Position numbers and translations under genes: made by a program
Notes under the pieces: generated by a model
What the model saw: only the letters and a program-made list of their open reading frames with translations
Told to the model about the DNA's origin: nothing
Databases searched by the model: none
Shown here: positions 47,401 through 55,700 of the stretch, in pieces
Numbering within the stretch: position 1 is the first letter of the stretch
Layout: each line of letters begins with the position of its first letter
Source: Rhyacichthys aspro
Taxonomy: Eukaryota; Chordata; Actinopteri; Gobiiformes; Rhyacichthyidae
Direction of reading: 5' to 3'
Length of the DNA: 64,000 bases
Assembly: GCA_036850595.1 (NCBI GenBank)
Contig: CM072166.1
Location: 16,634,758-16,698,757 of the forward strand

Positions 47401-49508
47401 TTACGACTTCACCTCCTGCGGCGCACAACTGTTGTCCCAGAAGTTACAAAATCTGGAGCTTCGACACAAAGATGAGGATGAGATAACCAAGACGGTGCTG
47501 GACCCGTCCTGTCTCCTCACCCCTCCCAACACCCCTCACATCGTACATCATCCTTTGGCCACAACAGAACAAGAGGAATGGATGAACAACGAAACAAATC
47601 CATGGTCCTCTAATGAAGGTATAAAATAAGCGTTGCCTTCTGCTCGTTTTGGATTTTCAAAACTGACCCGTCTTGTCTTTTATCTTAGGTGGATTAGTCT
47701 TTGAGTGTCTCGCTGCTCTTAAAGCTGACCGCTCCAGTATGAAAACACTTGCGGAGCTAAAAGAGGAAGAGGAGGAAGACGAGACAGACTATGACAACAA
47801 TGATGAGGTGTTCAGCTTGGAACTGGAACGAGGAGAAAGAGGAATTGGACTTGCTCTGGTCGACACACGGGTGAGAATAAGTGGGTTTCATGGTTGAGGG
47901 TGTTTTTAGTGTGAAGATTACTACACTGAAATGACTAAAAGATGTCTGCAGCACATTAGCAGTGCCAGTATGTTACCAGCCAGTCTACATCCCAGAATCA
48001 ATACAAAGAGGTACCAGAATAAATCCATGGATTGTGCAGAGAGGAATTTGCTCCCTCTGCTGGCTAAAATTTATGCAGGGCTGCTTAAATGAGGACTTGA
48101 ATTTTACTGTTTTCCAATAGACTTTTCCAAACATTTTATATATTTATTCTTATGTTTCCTTGGTTTTAACTATGTTGATGTTAGGTGCTGGCTCTGTACC
48201 ACATTTTTTCTCTGTTTTTTTAGGGGGAGCTAATTAGATATAGTGGTCTCGTTCCACCATCTCACACCTGAGCTTCCTCATGAGGTGTTTTTTGCTAGTC
48301 CTTAGCTTTAACCTGGTTGAACCGGCTGTCCTGTTTTTGACTTTTCTTTTGTAAGGATTCAGATTGCAGGTTGTTTTGTGTTAGGGTAGTGGTAGACGTG
48401 GTAAAGCACTTGAACTTAATGCTATTGTATCTTGTATCCTTTTTTAAAAGGCGTTATAACTATGGGACAAACGTACAGGTCACAACACTGGTATCTGCTG
48501 TTTTTTAATAAATATAGATCTATAGACGTCTGGGCTACACAGGTGAAGAACTCCTTTTATTGGACTACACCTTTAAATTCTCTAGTTCACTGAGGCATCT
48601 GCTGAAGCTTAATGCTGAAACATGTTGGAAAGAACTATGAGTCCATTCTTACCACAAAGCTTTTCAACTGAAATAGAGAGAGCCTCTGATTTTCTGCTTT
48701 TATTTCATGCTTCTATTTAAACATGTCACTTCTGGCTTTATTTTATACTTACATTTTTTATCTGTAATTGTTACTGAAAGGATTTAGTGTTAGTATTTTG
48801 TAATAATAATACAAAAAAAAAAAATGTTACAGGACACATCGTTGAAAGTGAAAGGCATTTTCATCCGTGCTGTGGTCCCAGACTCGCCTGCAGCTCGGTC
48901 CGAGAAGCTGGCTCCCGGAGACAGGATCCTTGCTGTCAACGGAGTCAGTCTGCTCGGACTGGACTACCAAGGGTACGCCATCATTTATGAATAAGACAAG
49001 ATAGAAATATAATCAAGGGCAAAGAGAGCTTGTGGCTATTAGATGGGGTTTGCTAATGCTCTCCACCCCGTCACTGACAGCAAACACATGTAGTCAACAG
49101 GTCACCATTCACCCCAGTCAGCTTGTTTTAACAGACCACATGGCTCATGTCATGCAAAAAGTATAAATATATTTATAATAATATGGTGTTATGGTGAAAT
49201 ATTGCAAGGTTTGCCAAAGACAGAAAGCCTTTTACTTTTGCTTTTACTACTATTGGGTCTACATGAACCCCCTCTTCTTGAAACTGACTCAACATCAACT
49301 TTACTTTTTGGTCAGTTAATATTTCTCTATTATATGTTGTCCTTTAACTACACAGGCCAAATTATTCACAATAAAGTTGGGTTTGATATATGTATGTTTG
49401 TGTTTTTGTTTCAGTGGAAAAGAGCTGATCCAATCATCAGGAGATAAAGTGAGATTACTGGTGGCCAGATCAGAGTGGATGACCAAGGCCTTGCAGACTG
49501 AACACTGA
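26288..49508 (+). CDS. rasip1: Rasip1/Radil-family Ras/Rap effector with RA, FHA-like, dilute and PDZ regions, complete
   Basis: Family members bind Rap1/Ras GTPases and restrain RhoA signalling in endothelial junctions and lumen formation (Rasip1) or in neural-crest adhesion (Radil). Eighteen exons join without a phase conflict to 3,711 nt, 1,236 residues. Order: Ser-rich N-terminus; RA domain about 120-230 (APGVLKIFG, HYKSVLAT, SARELVKEALERYG); FHA-like region about 375-490 (LNPGDIIGLGQHYLFLFKDP); dilute region about 640-930 (WMSNSLELLHFIQ, EEVIMLAFQQCVYY, NASLFNSLMERG, PAQLHHLL); acidic stretch about 1121-1140; PDZ about 1135-1220 (RGIGLAL, SPAARSEKLAPGDRILAVNG). The RA linker (AGINAQARKLQKSR) and the PDZ look like Radil; the FHA-like and dilute parts look like Rasip1. 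SULT2 lies next to it, as SULT2B1 lies near human RASIP1. radil is the alternative name. Intron 1 carries the element at 26622-27075, intron 2 that at 28030-28338, and intron 4 those at 32954-33262 and 33640-34036. Confidence 0.85.
26622..27075 (-). mobile_element. Miniature element of the ATTGTGCAGCCCTA family, inverted copy
   Basis: It begins CCTGCTGCACAATATATC and ends ATGTTGTGCAGCCCTA. Its middle contains the reverse complement of blocks in 21340-21664 (GGTTCAGTCTTTAATATTGA, CTTTATATTTTCTGAATC). It is the most complete copy, 454 bp, in rasip1 intron 1, and has no coding capacity. Confidence 0.65.
27569..27774 (+). CDS. rasip1: rasip1 coding exon 2
   Basis: 206 nt, residues 41-109. Low-complexity Ser/Arg-rich linker (SGTSSNSSST, SSLRSSLSIQNRKAS). 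Acceptor TTCATTAG, donor GTAAGT. Confidence 0.88.
28030..28338 (+). mobile_element. Miniature element of the ATTGTGCAGCCCTA family
   Basis: Contains ATACAAGGCTCTGG, AGTATTAAAGACTAAACCAG, CACCATGGTTTGATTTAATG and GGCAAAAAGTAAATGTTCAT, and ends CATATTGTGGAGCCCTA. It lies in rasip1 intron 2. The left boundary is approximate. Confidence 0.6.
28869..29043 (+). CDS. rasip1: rasip1 coding exon 3 (RA domain, first half)
   Basis: 175 nt, residues 110-167. Contains APGVLKIFGSEICEG and HYKSVLATTHSSARELVKEA, the opening strands and helix of the Ras-association fold. Confidence 0.93.
29044..32279. other. rasip1 intron 3 (3.2 kb)
   Basis: Unique-looking AT-rich sequence without a repeat I recognise. Near its end it has a minus-strand open segment with a strong donor (31880-32010). 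Confidence 0.6.
31880..32010 (-). other. Unidentified minus-strand open segment resembling an exon
   Basis: Read on the minus strand, 131 nt stay open and encode a polar peptide containing VEEIQLYDQCSGVCEGF and SSDSTQIYDLQ. It is followed immediately by GTAAGTATG, a near-perfect 5' splice site. The upstream CTCAACAG could be an acceptor but lacks a pyrimidine tract. I do not recognise the peptide, and no partner exon was found. Confidence 0.25.
32280..32512 (+). CDS. rasip1: rasip1 coding exon 4 (RA domain, second half)
   Basis: 233 nt, residues 168-245. Contains GSYVLCDTIG, GDNEKPLLLQSLWKPREGLA and RRFEIQKR. The donor is GTACCG, weaker than the usual GTRAGT, but the phase and the spanning TAGINAQAR motif require it. 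Confidence 0.92.
32954..33262 (-). mobile_element. Penelope-like element 3' fragment, inverted
   Basis: The reverse complement is colinear with 50540-51055: the Leu-Lys-Glu-Lys-Gly-His coding block, then the noncoding tail ending GATGACGATGAAACGTCTTC and CCAGATGCCTTGTCAGAAAA. It lies in rasip1 intron 4. Confidence 0.65.
33640..34036 (+). mobile_element. Miniature element of the ATTGTGCAGCCCTA family
   Basis: Contains AAATATAAAGAAATACAAGG, TCAATATTAAAGACTGAACC, CACCACAGTTTGATTTACGG and GCAAAAAGTAAATGTCTG, and ends ATTGTGCCGCTCTCAT, a damaged terminus. It lies in rasip1 intron 4. Confidence 0.6.
34254..34496 (-). other. Unidentified minus-strand open reading segment (81 codons)
   Basis: It is GC-richer than the flanking intron and encodes a basic, polar peptide with RKRSSVERKTQLMEIKKEV and KPTLIERAITSCAIHNRKTA. 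It lies 155 bp before rasip1 exon 5. No family is recognised; it may be a chance reading frame or a relic of an inserted sequence. Confidence 0.2.
34652..35091 (+). CDS. rasip1: rasip1 coding exon 5
   Basis: 440 nt, residues 246-392. It starts with INAQARKLQKSRSRVTS, passes through a polar, Glu/Gln/Ser-rich linker and ends at YLLLLQGHSTTQ, the entry to the FHA-like region. Confidence 0.92.
35092..37404. other. rasip1 intron 5 (2.3 kb)
   Basis: AT-rich sequence with no supported exon, RNA gene or repeat that I can identify. Confidence 0.5.
37405..37701 (+). CDS. rasip1: rasip1 coding exon 6 (FHA-like region)
   Basis: 297 nt, residues 393-491, phase 0. Contains DFVIYLLASESIVVGQGSD, ADDVLQRHC and VTRNGELLRREVQLNPGDII, closest to Rasip1. 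Its last 36 nt recur at 58223-58258. Confidence 0.93.
37896..38294 (+). CDS. rasip1: rasip1 coding exon 7
   Basis: 399 nt, residues 492-624, phase 0. It contains a CxxC pair (CSTCLSAC) and a helical LLSMCIHYSS segment that begins the dilute region. A second copy lies at 58453-58851. Confidence 0.92.
38975..39270 (+). repeat. LINE 3'-tail fragment
   Basis: Contains GGAGCAACAGATCCAACAGG, GGATGCTATACTGAACAACA, CATCTGAGATCAGTGAGCTG and CACAAGAACTCCTTCC, and ends near TGAATTTCCCCTTGGG. It fits the 5'-truncated end of an L2/CR1/Rex-like element in rasip1 intron 7. Confidence 0.65.
39872..39909 (+). CDS. rasip1: rasip1 coding exon 8 (38 nt)
   Basis: Encodes ELTKDLAAIQPE plus 2 nt. Acceptor TTACTCAG, donor GTAAGT. 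Removing it would shift the frame between exons 7 and 9. Confidence 0.85.
40000..40193 (+). CDS. rasip1: rasip1 coding exon 9 (dilute region)
   Basis: 194 nt, residues 637-701. Contains IPGLRPLVVWMSNSLELLHF, a hallmark of the dilute domain. Donor GTCAGA is weak but phase-consistent. Confidence 0.92.
40266..40375 (+). CDS. rasip1: rasip1 coding exon 10 (dilute region)
   Basis: 110 nt, residues 702-738. Contains ETMAVLEEVIMLAFQQCVYY. Donor GTAAGA. Confidence 0.93.
40376..45099. other. rasip1 intron 10 (4.7 kb)
   Basis: It contains unexplained open segments at 41293-42330 and an 18-base T run near 43167. A further open stretch at 43776-44120 has overlapping frames on both strands and no recognised domain. 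Most of it is included in the duplicated segment. Confidence 0.5.
41293..42330. other. Unidentified cluster of open reading segments inside rasip1 intron 10
   Basis: Three segments: plus strand 41293-41565 (90 codons, KGKKEYFIVVSNLMPFTKSA, ends ARTWEE); minus strand 41783-42016 (77 codons, KMCVECQQRIYRNVKQC); plus strand 42025-42327 (100 codons, KLTDQDFRNAVKTLGVTW, ends FLFLFPE). The peptides look protein-like but I do not recognise them. In the second copy the first two are identical, and the third has one substitution and a one-base change in a T run near its start. This could be an old retrocopy, a mobile-element relic or chance. Confidence 0.25.
45100..45364 (+). CDS. rasip1: rasip1 coding exon 11 (dilute region)
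   Basis: 265 nt, residues 739-826. Contains VLYPILPAVLDCNPF and FYFINASLFNSLMERG, which is closer to Rasip1 than to Radil. It lies after a 4.7 kb intron. Confidence 0.93.
45523..45695 (+). CDS. rasip1: rasip1 coding exon 12 (dilute region)
   Basis: 173 nt, residues 827-884. Contains GFYQWSRGVHLRASLDLLLD and SAINLLATPRKNLVK. Confidence 0.93.
46327..46471 (+). CDS. rasip1: rasip1 coding exon 13 (end of dilute region)
   Basis: 145 nt, residues 885-932. Contains SWVSLRSLYPALCPAQLHHL. The region is GC-rich relative to its surroundings, and the donor is GTGAGT. Confidence 0.93.
46555..46742 (+). CDS. rasip1: rasip1 coding exon 14
   Basis: 188 nt, residues 933-995. Contains DILESFDTHHPLVLPDGGYQ and VTDCGLREQLDQLKEF, following the Rasip1 C-terminal pattern. 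Confidence 0.93.
47309..47618 (+). CDS. rasip1: rasip1 coding exon 15
   Basis: 310 nt, residues 996-1098. Linker rich in Pro, Ser and Thr, with SCLLTPPNTP also seen in Radil (SCLLTPPSTP). The acceptor TATCCAG at 47308 was chosen over TACCAG at 47286 because only the former keeps the frame. Confidence 0.88.
47689..47870 (+). CDS. rasip1: rasip1 coding exon 16 (acidic stretch and start of PDZ)
   Basis: 182 nt, residues 1099-1159. Contains ELKEEEEEDETDYDNNDE and then VFSLELERGERGIGLALVD, whose GIGL is the PDZ carboxylate-binding loop. Confidence 0.92.
48833..48972 (+). CDS. rasip1: rasip1 coding exon 17 (PDZ core)
   Basis: 140 nt, residues 1160-1205. Contains GIFIRAVVPDSPAAR and LAPGDRILAVNGVSLLGLDY, a canonical PDZ core. 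Confidence 0.94.
49415..49508 (+). CDS. rasip1: rasip1 coding exon 18 (PDZ end and stop)
   Basis: 94 nt, residues 1206-1236 and a TGA stop. It completes the PDZ helix and last strand (KELIQSSGDKVRLLVARSEW). Confidence 0.93.
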
Positions 49509-49669
49509 CGCCATATTTTTTGTATGATCTGGGATCCAAATCCTGATTCCAAGTCTTCAATGGACTTTGTCAAACAGAAGTAAAAACTGAAACTAACTTA
49601 GGAGTAATGGCAGGCAGCTTTTGAAGGAGAAAGAGTGTGAAGTGTATTTATATATCAAATTTCAATTCT

Positions 49670-49675
49670 AATAAA
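49670..49675 (+). terminator. Polyadenylation signal AATAAA of rasip1
   Basis: The hexamer lies 162 bp after the TGA and is followed by T-rich and TG-containing sequence, as expected for a short 3' untranslated region. Confidence 0.65.
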
Positions 49676-49923
49676 AAAATTCAGCATATTTTATATATTT
49701 GATGGTTTTATTGTGTTTTTATTGACCCATGATGAGAACACACTGATCATTTTAAATGTCTACTTAGCTTTAACATGTTAACCAATCTCTGTTAAACAAT
49801 CTTAACATGTTTCCAGCAACTGTTAGTTGTTCTATTTAATGCTCACCAAATACAGAACTATTTCAAGGACTGAAAATGACTTTTATATTATGGTTATTAA
49901 TCATGGGAGGAGGGTCTAACTAT

Positions 49924-49961
49924 AGTTTGTAGTGACTTATGCCAGTTTGTAGTGACTTATG
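49924..49961. repeat. Tandem duplication of an 18-bp unit (period 20)
   Basis: AGTTTGTAGTGACTTATG occurs twice, separated by two bases. Confidence 0.9.
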
Positions 49962-50277
49962 TCTCAGACTCCACTCACCCCCAAAAGCAGCCAAGGGACC
50001 TCTCTCCTGCTTCTCATTTATTTAAAAAAACCCCCAAAAAACAGACCAATTCACCACAAATATCTAATACATTTTTGTTTTATGATGACCCTTTTCTCTG
50101 TTGATGCTTTTCTTTTTTGAGCTGTTTCTCTGTGTTAAAAGACATATTCAGCTGAAAATACACTTTATTGGCAGCTATTACATTTCCTGGAATGTCATAT
50201 AAGCCAGTGTTGACTGATGGGAGCGCTCCTTTTTCAAGAATGTGACTTTTCGTGCATGTGATTGGCCATCCTTATGT

Positions 50278-50331
50278 AGCTGGTTTATCTGAAAAGCTAA
50301 AAGGAGCTGGTTTATCTGAAAAGCTAAAAGG
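50278..50331. repeat. Perfect 27-bp tandem duplication
   Basis: Two identical 27-bp units beginning AGCTGGTTTATCTGAAAAGC lie head to tail just before the Penelope-like fragment. Confidence 0.95.
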
Positions 50332-50389
50332 ATTTTCTACAAACACAACATTTCTGTTCATTTCAAACCATGCAATACTCTCCGTCAGA

Positions 50390-51055
50390 AACTGGTCCAC
50401 CCCAAGGACAAGATCCTCAGACACAAACAGCAATGTAGTGTATACTGTTCAGTGTAATAAGGATTGCAGTGATAGTTATATAGGTGAGACTCACCAGCTT
50501 CTTCACAAAAGTATGTATCAACACAGAAGGGCCAATCCTGGTGGGCCTGAGTCTGCAGTCTACCTCCATCTCAAAGAGAAAGGACATTCCTTTGAGGACA
50601 GCAATGTCCAAATCTTAGCCAGGAAGCCAGGTGGTTTGAAAGAGGAGTAAAGGAAGCCATCTTTGTTAAAATGGAAAAGCCCCCTCTGAACTGAGGTGGT
50701 GGACTCAGATACAACCTTCCCTCCATTTACACCAGTGTTTTGAAGCCCAAATCAAAACAGTTTCACTCTAATATGAAACTAACACGTGGAGTTAGCAGTT
50801 ATGCTTATGGCTCACAGGAGCCTATCGACTCCCCCACCAGCTCCAACAATGCCAATTCAACTCTTAACGACTATGAAACCAGTGTAGCCTTGTCCAATCA
50901 CAATAGTTCCAAGCTAAATCCTTCCCTCTGACGGATATATATCTCACCTCTTTTTCCAGTTGAACTCAGAATTGACTAAGTCCCCTGGATGAGGGATGAA
51001 ACATCTTCACCTCAAACTTATGTCCAGATGCCTTGTCAGAAAACCTTTTCTTGAA
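50390..51055 (+). mobile_element. Penelope-like element 3' fragment with GIY-YIG endonuclease region
   Basis: The best preserved of three copies. The reading frame shows VVYTVQCNKDCSDSYIGET, then HKSMYQHRR, HLKEKGHSFEDS and VQILARK, the spacing of a GIY-YIG nuclease. The frame then breaks, and the continuing peptide (WFERGVKEAIFVKMEKPPLN) is in another frame. The noncoding tail ends with GATGAGGGATGAAACATCTT and CCAGATGCCTTGTCAGAAAA. It is a decayed retroelement end with no reverse transcriptase left. Confidence 0.75.
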
Positions 51056-52632
51056 CCTCCACAAATGTTCCTGAATAGAGGTTCTCATCTATTAAAATCC
51101 CTTATAATAAACAGTAGGCGGTGACATAAAGCCTACTAAACTCAGTGCTAAATATAATTAAAAAACAAAAAATAATAATTATACATGTAATTATAAAAAA
51201 TATAATGGATATTTAAAGACACACAAATGTTGATTTTCCTCTAAAGTCATGATTAGTAAGCCATTTAATTCCGACATTTGTCACTAGATGGCGACAGTAC
51301 TTAAAATTCAGGGGGTTTTAAGCGTTGGCATTCATTTATTTTATTCATCCGTTATGTATAATCTTTGCCACCTTATAGAGAAGAGTGGGGCAAATTCAGC
51401 ATTTTTGCTCAAGTGTTCTTGTCAGTTGAAATAATTAGAATTCATTTTTGACATAACTTTTGAAAAATATAACTCTCAAAAAAAGGATTTGAGGCAGGCG
51501 GGGGTAAGTTTAAAAATCCAAATAATAATAACAACAACAATAATCATCATCATCCAAATCAAACATAATGTTCAACAAAAGTATGTGGCTGTGGGCAGTT
51601 GAGGGGTCTAGGGGTCCTCCCCCTGAAAATGTTTTGTAGAAAATAGACATTTTTAGCTGGCTATAAGGTGAGGCAGATTATGGAACAAAACCATGAAATT
51701 ACCCCAGTTCTTCAATAACTGCATCTGAACCAGAAATAAGTCCTGTTGATATATGTGTTGAATACAGTATAAGCATGACCCTCGTGACCTGCTGTTGTAG
51801 TGAAGCATCTTTAATGCTCTGAGAGAATCTGTGCAACTCTAATGCTCTGGGTTTCTGCCAAAATAAAGTGGTGTAGTCTACATTTTTGTAGTGGATATAC
51901 TGTGATGTCAACAAACTTCTACGGCCCCGCCCTCACTGGCAGCCCTCAGACATTACTCTTACTAATAACACATAGGCCTACAGAGATGCCCGCAATTGAA
52001 AGTACATAAAAATTACAAAATGAGACATGAATGAAAAGAAAACAGCCAAGCAAAAGTAAAAATAGTCATTTATATTTATTCAACTATTTTATGGAAAAAT
52101 GTGTGAAGTAACTTTATCTAACCTTCTGTCCCTCCATTCTAACCAAGGATGTCTGTTTTTAAATTCCCTAGCCTGGCTTTCAATCCACAAGGCTGGCCAG
52201 GAGCTGTCAAAAAACATAGCCTACATTCTTAGCTATGTTCAGGGCTTGACTTTTTTGCTTTTTGGCAGCTGTTTTTTTTTTTTTTTTCTACCTCCATTTG
52301 TTCAGTTGGCTGATGTTAATGTCAGGCCCTGGTTATGTTTATATCTCTTAAGATCGTCTAGCAGGCCTAGCTGGATTTTGTGGCGACAACTAGTGAGTGT
52401 AGATTTTGTACATTTAAGTAAACATTTTTTTTTCGGCCGGAGAAGGTGCTCCACTGCCTCTTCGTGCTACTTCCTCCTTCTCACTTTACACCGTGAACCA
52501 ATCAGAAAGCGCTAACCAGGAACTGGGAGCGAGGGGCAAGGGGCAAGGGGCACAGTGTTCGCATCAGTGTACATTTTGTAGTGGTTATACGGATTCTGAC
52601 CTACTATTATATAAGTAGATATTATTAAAAAT

Positions 52633-52771
52633 ATGACTGAAGCGGAGTTATACACGCTGCACAAAGGCGTCTACATGCCAGCGTGCATTCACACACCTGA
52701 AAGCCTCAAATACTACGAGCAGTTCTCTTTTCGACCTGACGACATCCTCATTGTGACATACCCCAAGTCAG
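52633..52771 (+). CDS. sult2st1: SULT2 coding exon 1
   Basis: 139 nt, residues 1-46 plus 1 nt. It ends inside the PAPS loop (TYPKS-G), the usual place for this intron in SULT genes. Donor GTAAGT. Confidence 0.92.
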
Positions 52772-55700
52772 GTAAGTGCTTCTTTCCTACTTCTGCCTTG
52801 CTTCTTCTCACTCAGGATATGGCATCATGTTTTGACAGCTTCAGACTAAAATAATACACTGATTTTCTCACATTTGCATGACACCCAGCTCCTATCCACC
52901 AAACCCACTGCTCTTGGACATAAAAACATGGTTCTCTCACCGTTTTCTCAAATTAAACTGTGGGAATTATTATTATAAAGTTCAAATGTCTTTTAGCTAA
53001 AGATATTTTCAAGGTTGCAACTGTTTACACCAAAGCACAGTGTTAAAAGTTGCTTTAAATCTGTTTCTGAGCAGCTAGGGCCTACATTTCAGACACTTTT
53101 CTATTTGAATCCGCTGAAGCAGACATTTGTTGTGTCTCGGTTGTGCAGTGAGAGAACAAGAGCCAAACAAGGGCTGTCATTTAATTACAGGAAACATTTT
53201 AGCGGTATTATGGAAGATATGATACTGTATAGTCCTAGTGGCCACACTTGAATCTTTTATATTTAAAAAAGGAGGAATAAAACTGTTGATGATTATAACG
53301 GTGTAACAAGAACGTTTTGTGCTGAATTGTAAAAATAATAATAACAATTTAAAAAATCATATGAAAACATAAGTTGTGTCAATATTCCTTTGTTCATTTG
53401 TTGATTTTGAACCCATTCCCTCAGGTACCACATGGCTGCAGGAGATCGTCCCTCTGCTCATGAGTGGAGGAGAGCCAGCCTCTGTGGAGTCTCTCCCAAA
53501 CTGGGACAGAGTGCCCTGGCTGGAGGAGAACCGGGCACATGTACTGAACCTGGAGGAACGTCCCTCTCCTCGGATATTTGCCACCCACTTCCACCTCGGC
53601 ATGATGCCAGCGGCCTTCTGTGAAGTTAAACCCAAGGTAAATCCATTCTGTGCTGCACTTGACTTGTGACAGTGCTAGGCAGAGAAACTGAATGCAGTTC
53701 CTGTTCGCTTTGTTATATAATATCAAGTGAGACCATAGGCAGTTTGGGGGAGTTTGACATTTGCGAACTATTGCATGCATGGCATCTTATCTATACAGAC
53801 AGCAACACAGCTCTACAAATAAGTTTTTGACCATAAAGTTCAAAATCCCACATAGCCTTATGTATCAAGCATTACACATTAGGCTCGCTCACAAAAAAAA
53901 ATACCAGGTGTTTGTCTTATACTGTTATGTTTGAATTTTCATGTAGCCTACCCTTTCCTAATACAATTAGCATTTATGTATTTATATTTATTTAGGCTAC
54001 TGAGCAAGTTTTTATAATAATCAGTGACCTACCTAATGCAGAATAGTAGCCTTTTTTGTGTCCTGCATATATGTCCACTTTAATTCTCTACTTTTGAGTC
54101 GCTAAATTCATTTTACAGACAGAAAGATCATCTAATTACCGGTAGTTGAGATTCGACAGCACCATACACTATAAACACAATTAGCAATTACCTTCGAAGT
54201 GGTCCTGAAGTCACATTGTAAATCCAATCCTTAATTCCATACGGTTTTACTGAAGGCATTATTCTGATGAAATCAAATATCACCCAGAGATTTGGTTCTT
54301 AAAGTAGCCTACAGTCTATGTGTTTTAACTTGGGTATATGCAAAGAGAATTACACAATAATGATTGAGATTTATTTCTTGCAATTTTTTATTTTAGTTTG
54401 TAATACTATATAGGATTTTTTCAGTGTAGTGACATAATTCAGGTGCTGGGTGAGTGAGACATTTTTTTTTTACAGACAAAGCATACTAACCACTATCAAG
54501 AGTTAATGGTGGAGGTATTTTAGACAAAACTCAAAATTCTCTGCCTTGTGAATAGTGAGAACGTGTTCTGGAAATGTGGGTTTCTGGTAAGCATGGTAGT
54601 GACCACAAAGAACCATGTAATCTTTAAAACAATGTGCGAAAACATGGCACCTCCAGATAAAACAACCTGAATCCTCCTTGCAGGTCATCTATGTCATGAG
54701 GAACCCCAAAGATGTCTTTACGTCCTCATTTCACTATTATGAGATGGCATCGTACCTGGTCAACCCTGGGCCACAGTCAGAGTTCCTCCACAAGTTCCTA
54801 GAGGGAAAAGGTTTTTACTATATAACTATTTGTTTGTAGATCTGCCATAGTCTAATTTGCTCCACCATAGTCTTAACATAAACAAAAAATAAATAAAAAA
54901 AATAGATCATTAACCTGTTACGGGAGTATCCTAACTGCTCTGTGAATAGCGGAGTACTTTAGTGGTTATTCGTTGTTAAAGGGAGCATAAGTTAAAATTG
55001 CTATCAAACCATCACTGTCTCTTCTTTGGCCTCTCAACTGTAGAGTTGGGTAATAAAATGACACTGTATATGCACATGATTATATGTACAGAAAAATCCA
55101 GACAATAGTGTGATGATAAATGCTTGTCTACATACAGTATCAACTCTATATTAAACACCCATCAGTCTTTTTTACATGAACCTGAGCCTAAAAGTACCAA
55201 TAAATGTAAAGGATGTATGAATAATTCATCTAAGAAATAATGAGTCAGTTAAATTTCAGATAAACTGTAACTGTAGCAGTATTTGCAGATTTAACCTAAC
55301 GACAAAATGAAAAGGTGAGGATGAGGCCAGCGAGGAGAGCATCATGAAGGAATGAGATTTACTTCACGCTTTCTACTCACACCTGGTTTCTGAGGACTCC
55401 ATTCAGGAAGGGTTTGGAGTTTTCAGTGGAGCTATGGCTTATAGATGGGCAGACACTGAAAACACTTAACCTGGCCTTTGTTGTAACTGCTCACAAACCC
55501 AGACAACAATACAAAGACAAATGCATCATGAAACAGCGTTACTTGTGTGCACTAACGGAACTTCACAACTTTTAAAATGAAATTAAAAAGTAAATTCATT
55601 TATTCAGACTTTATCTTCCATATAGTTCTCAGACGTCCAGCTGGCTGCTCTCTGTTATTCAAAAGACCAATGCAGGGGATGGTCCATGTTGTTCAGTACA

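Larger units (their letters stand above)
49676..52632. other. Intergenic region between rasip1 and the sulfotransferase gene
   Basis: It holds two short tandem repeats (49924-49961 and 50278-50331) and a Penelope-like fragment (50390-51055). From 51060 to 52632 the sequence is AT-rich with an oligo-T run near 52271 and a GGGGCAA triplet repeat near 52535-52552. The sulfotransferase promoter must lie at its right end but no core element is clear. Confidence 0.6.

Noticed and set aside
47287..47475. Alternative acceptor TACCAG at 47286 for rasip1 exon 15
   Set aside because: It would add 22 nt and put the rest of the exon out of frame; the TATCCAG site at 47308 preserves SCLLTPPNTP and the next junction.
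50252..50650. A free-standing GIY-YIG host gene
   Set aside because: The frame breaks soon after the domain, and two other decayed copies share the same noncoding tail, so it is a retroelement fragment.
52608..52615. TATATAAG as a TATA box for SULT2
   Set aside because: It is only about 18 bp upstream of the start codon, which would place the transcription start at or after the ATG.
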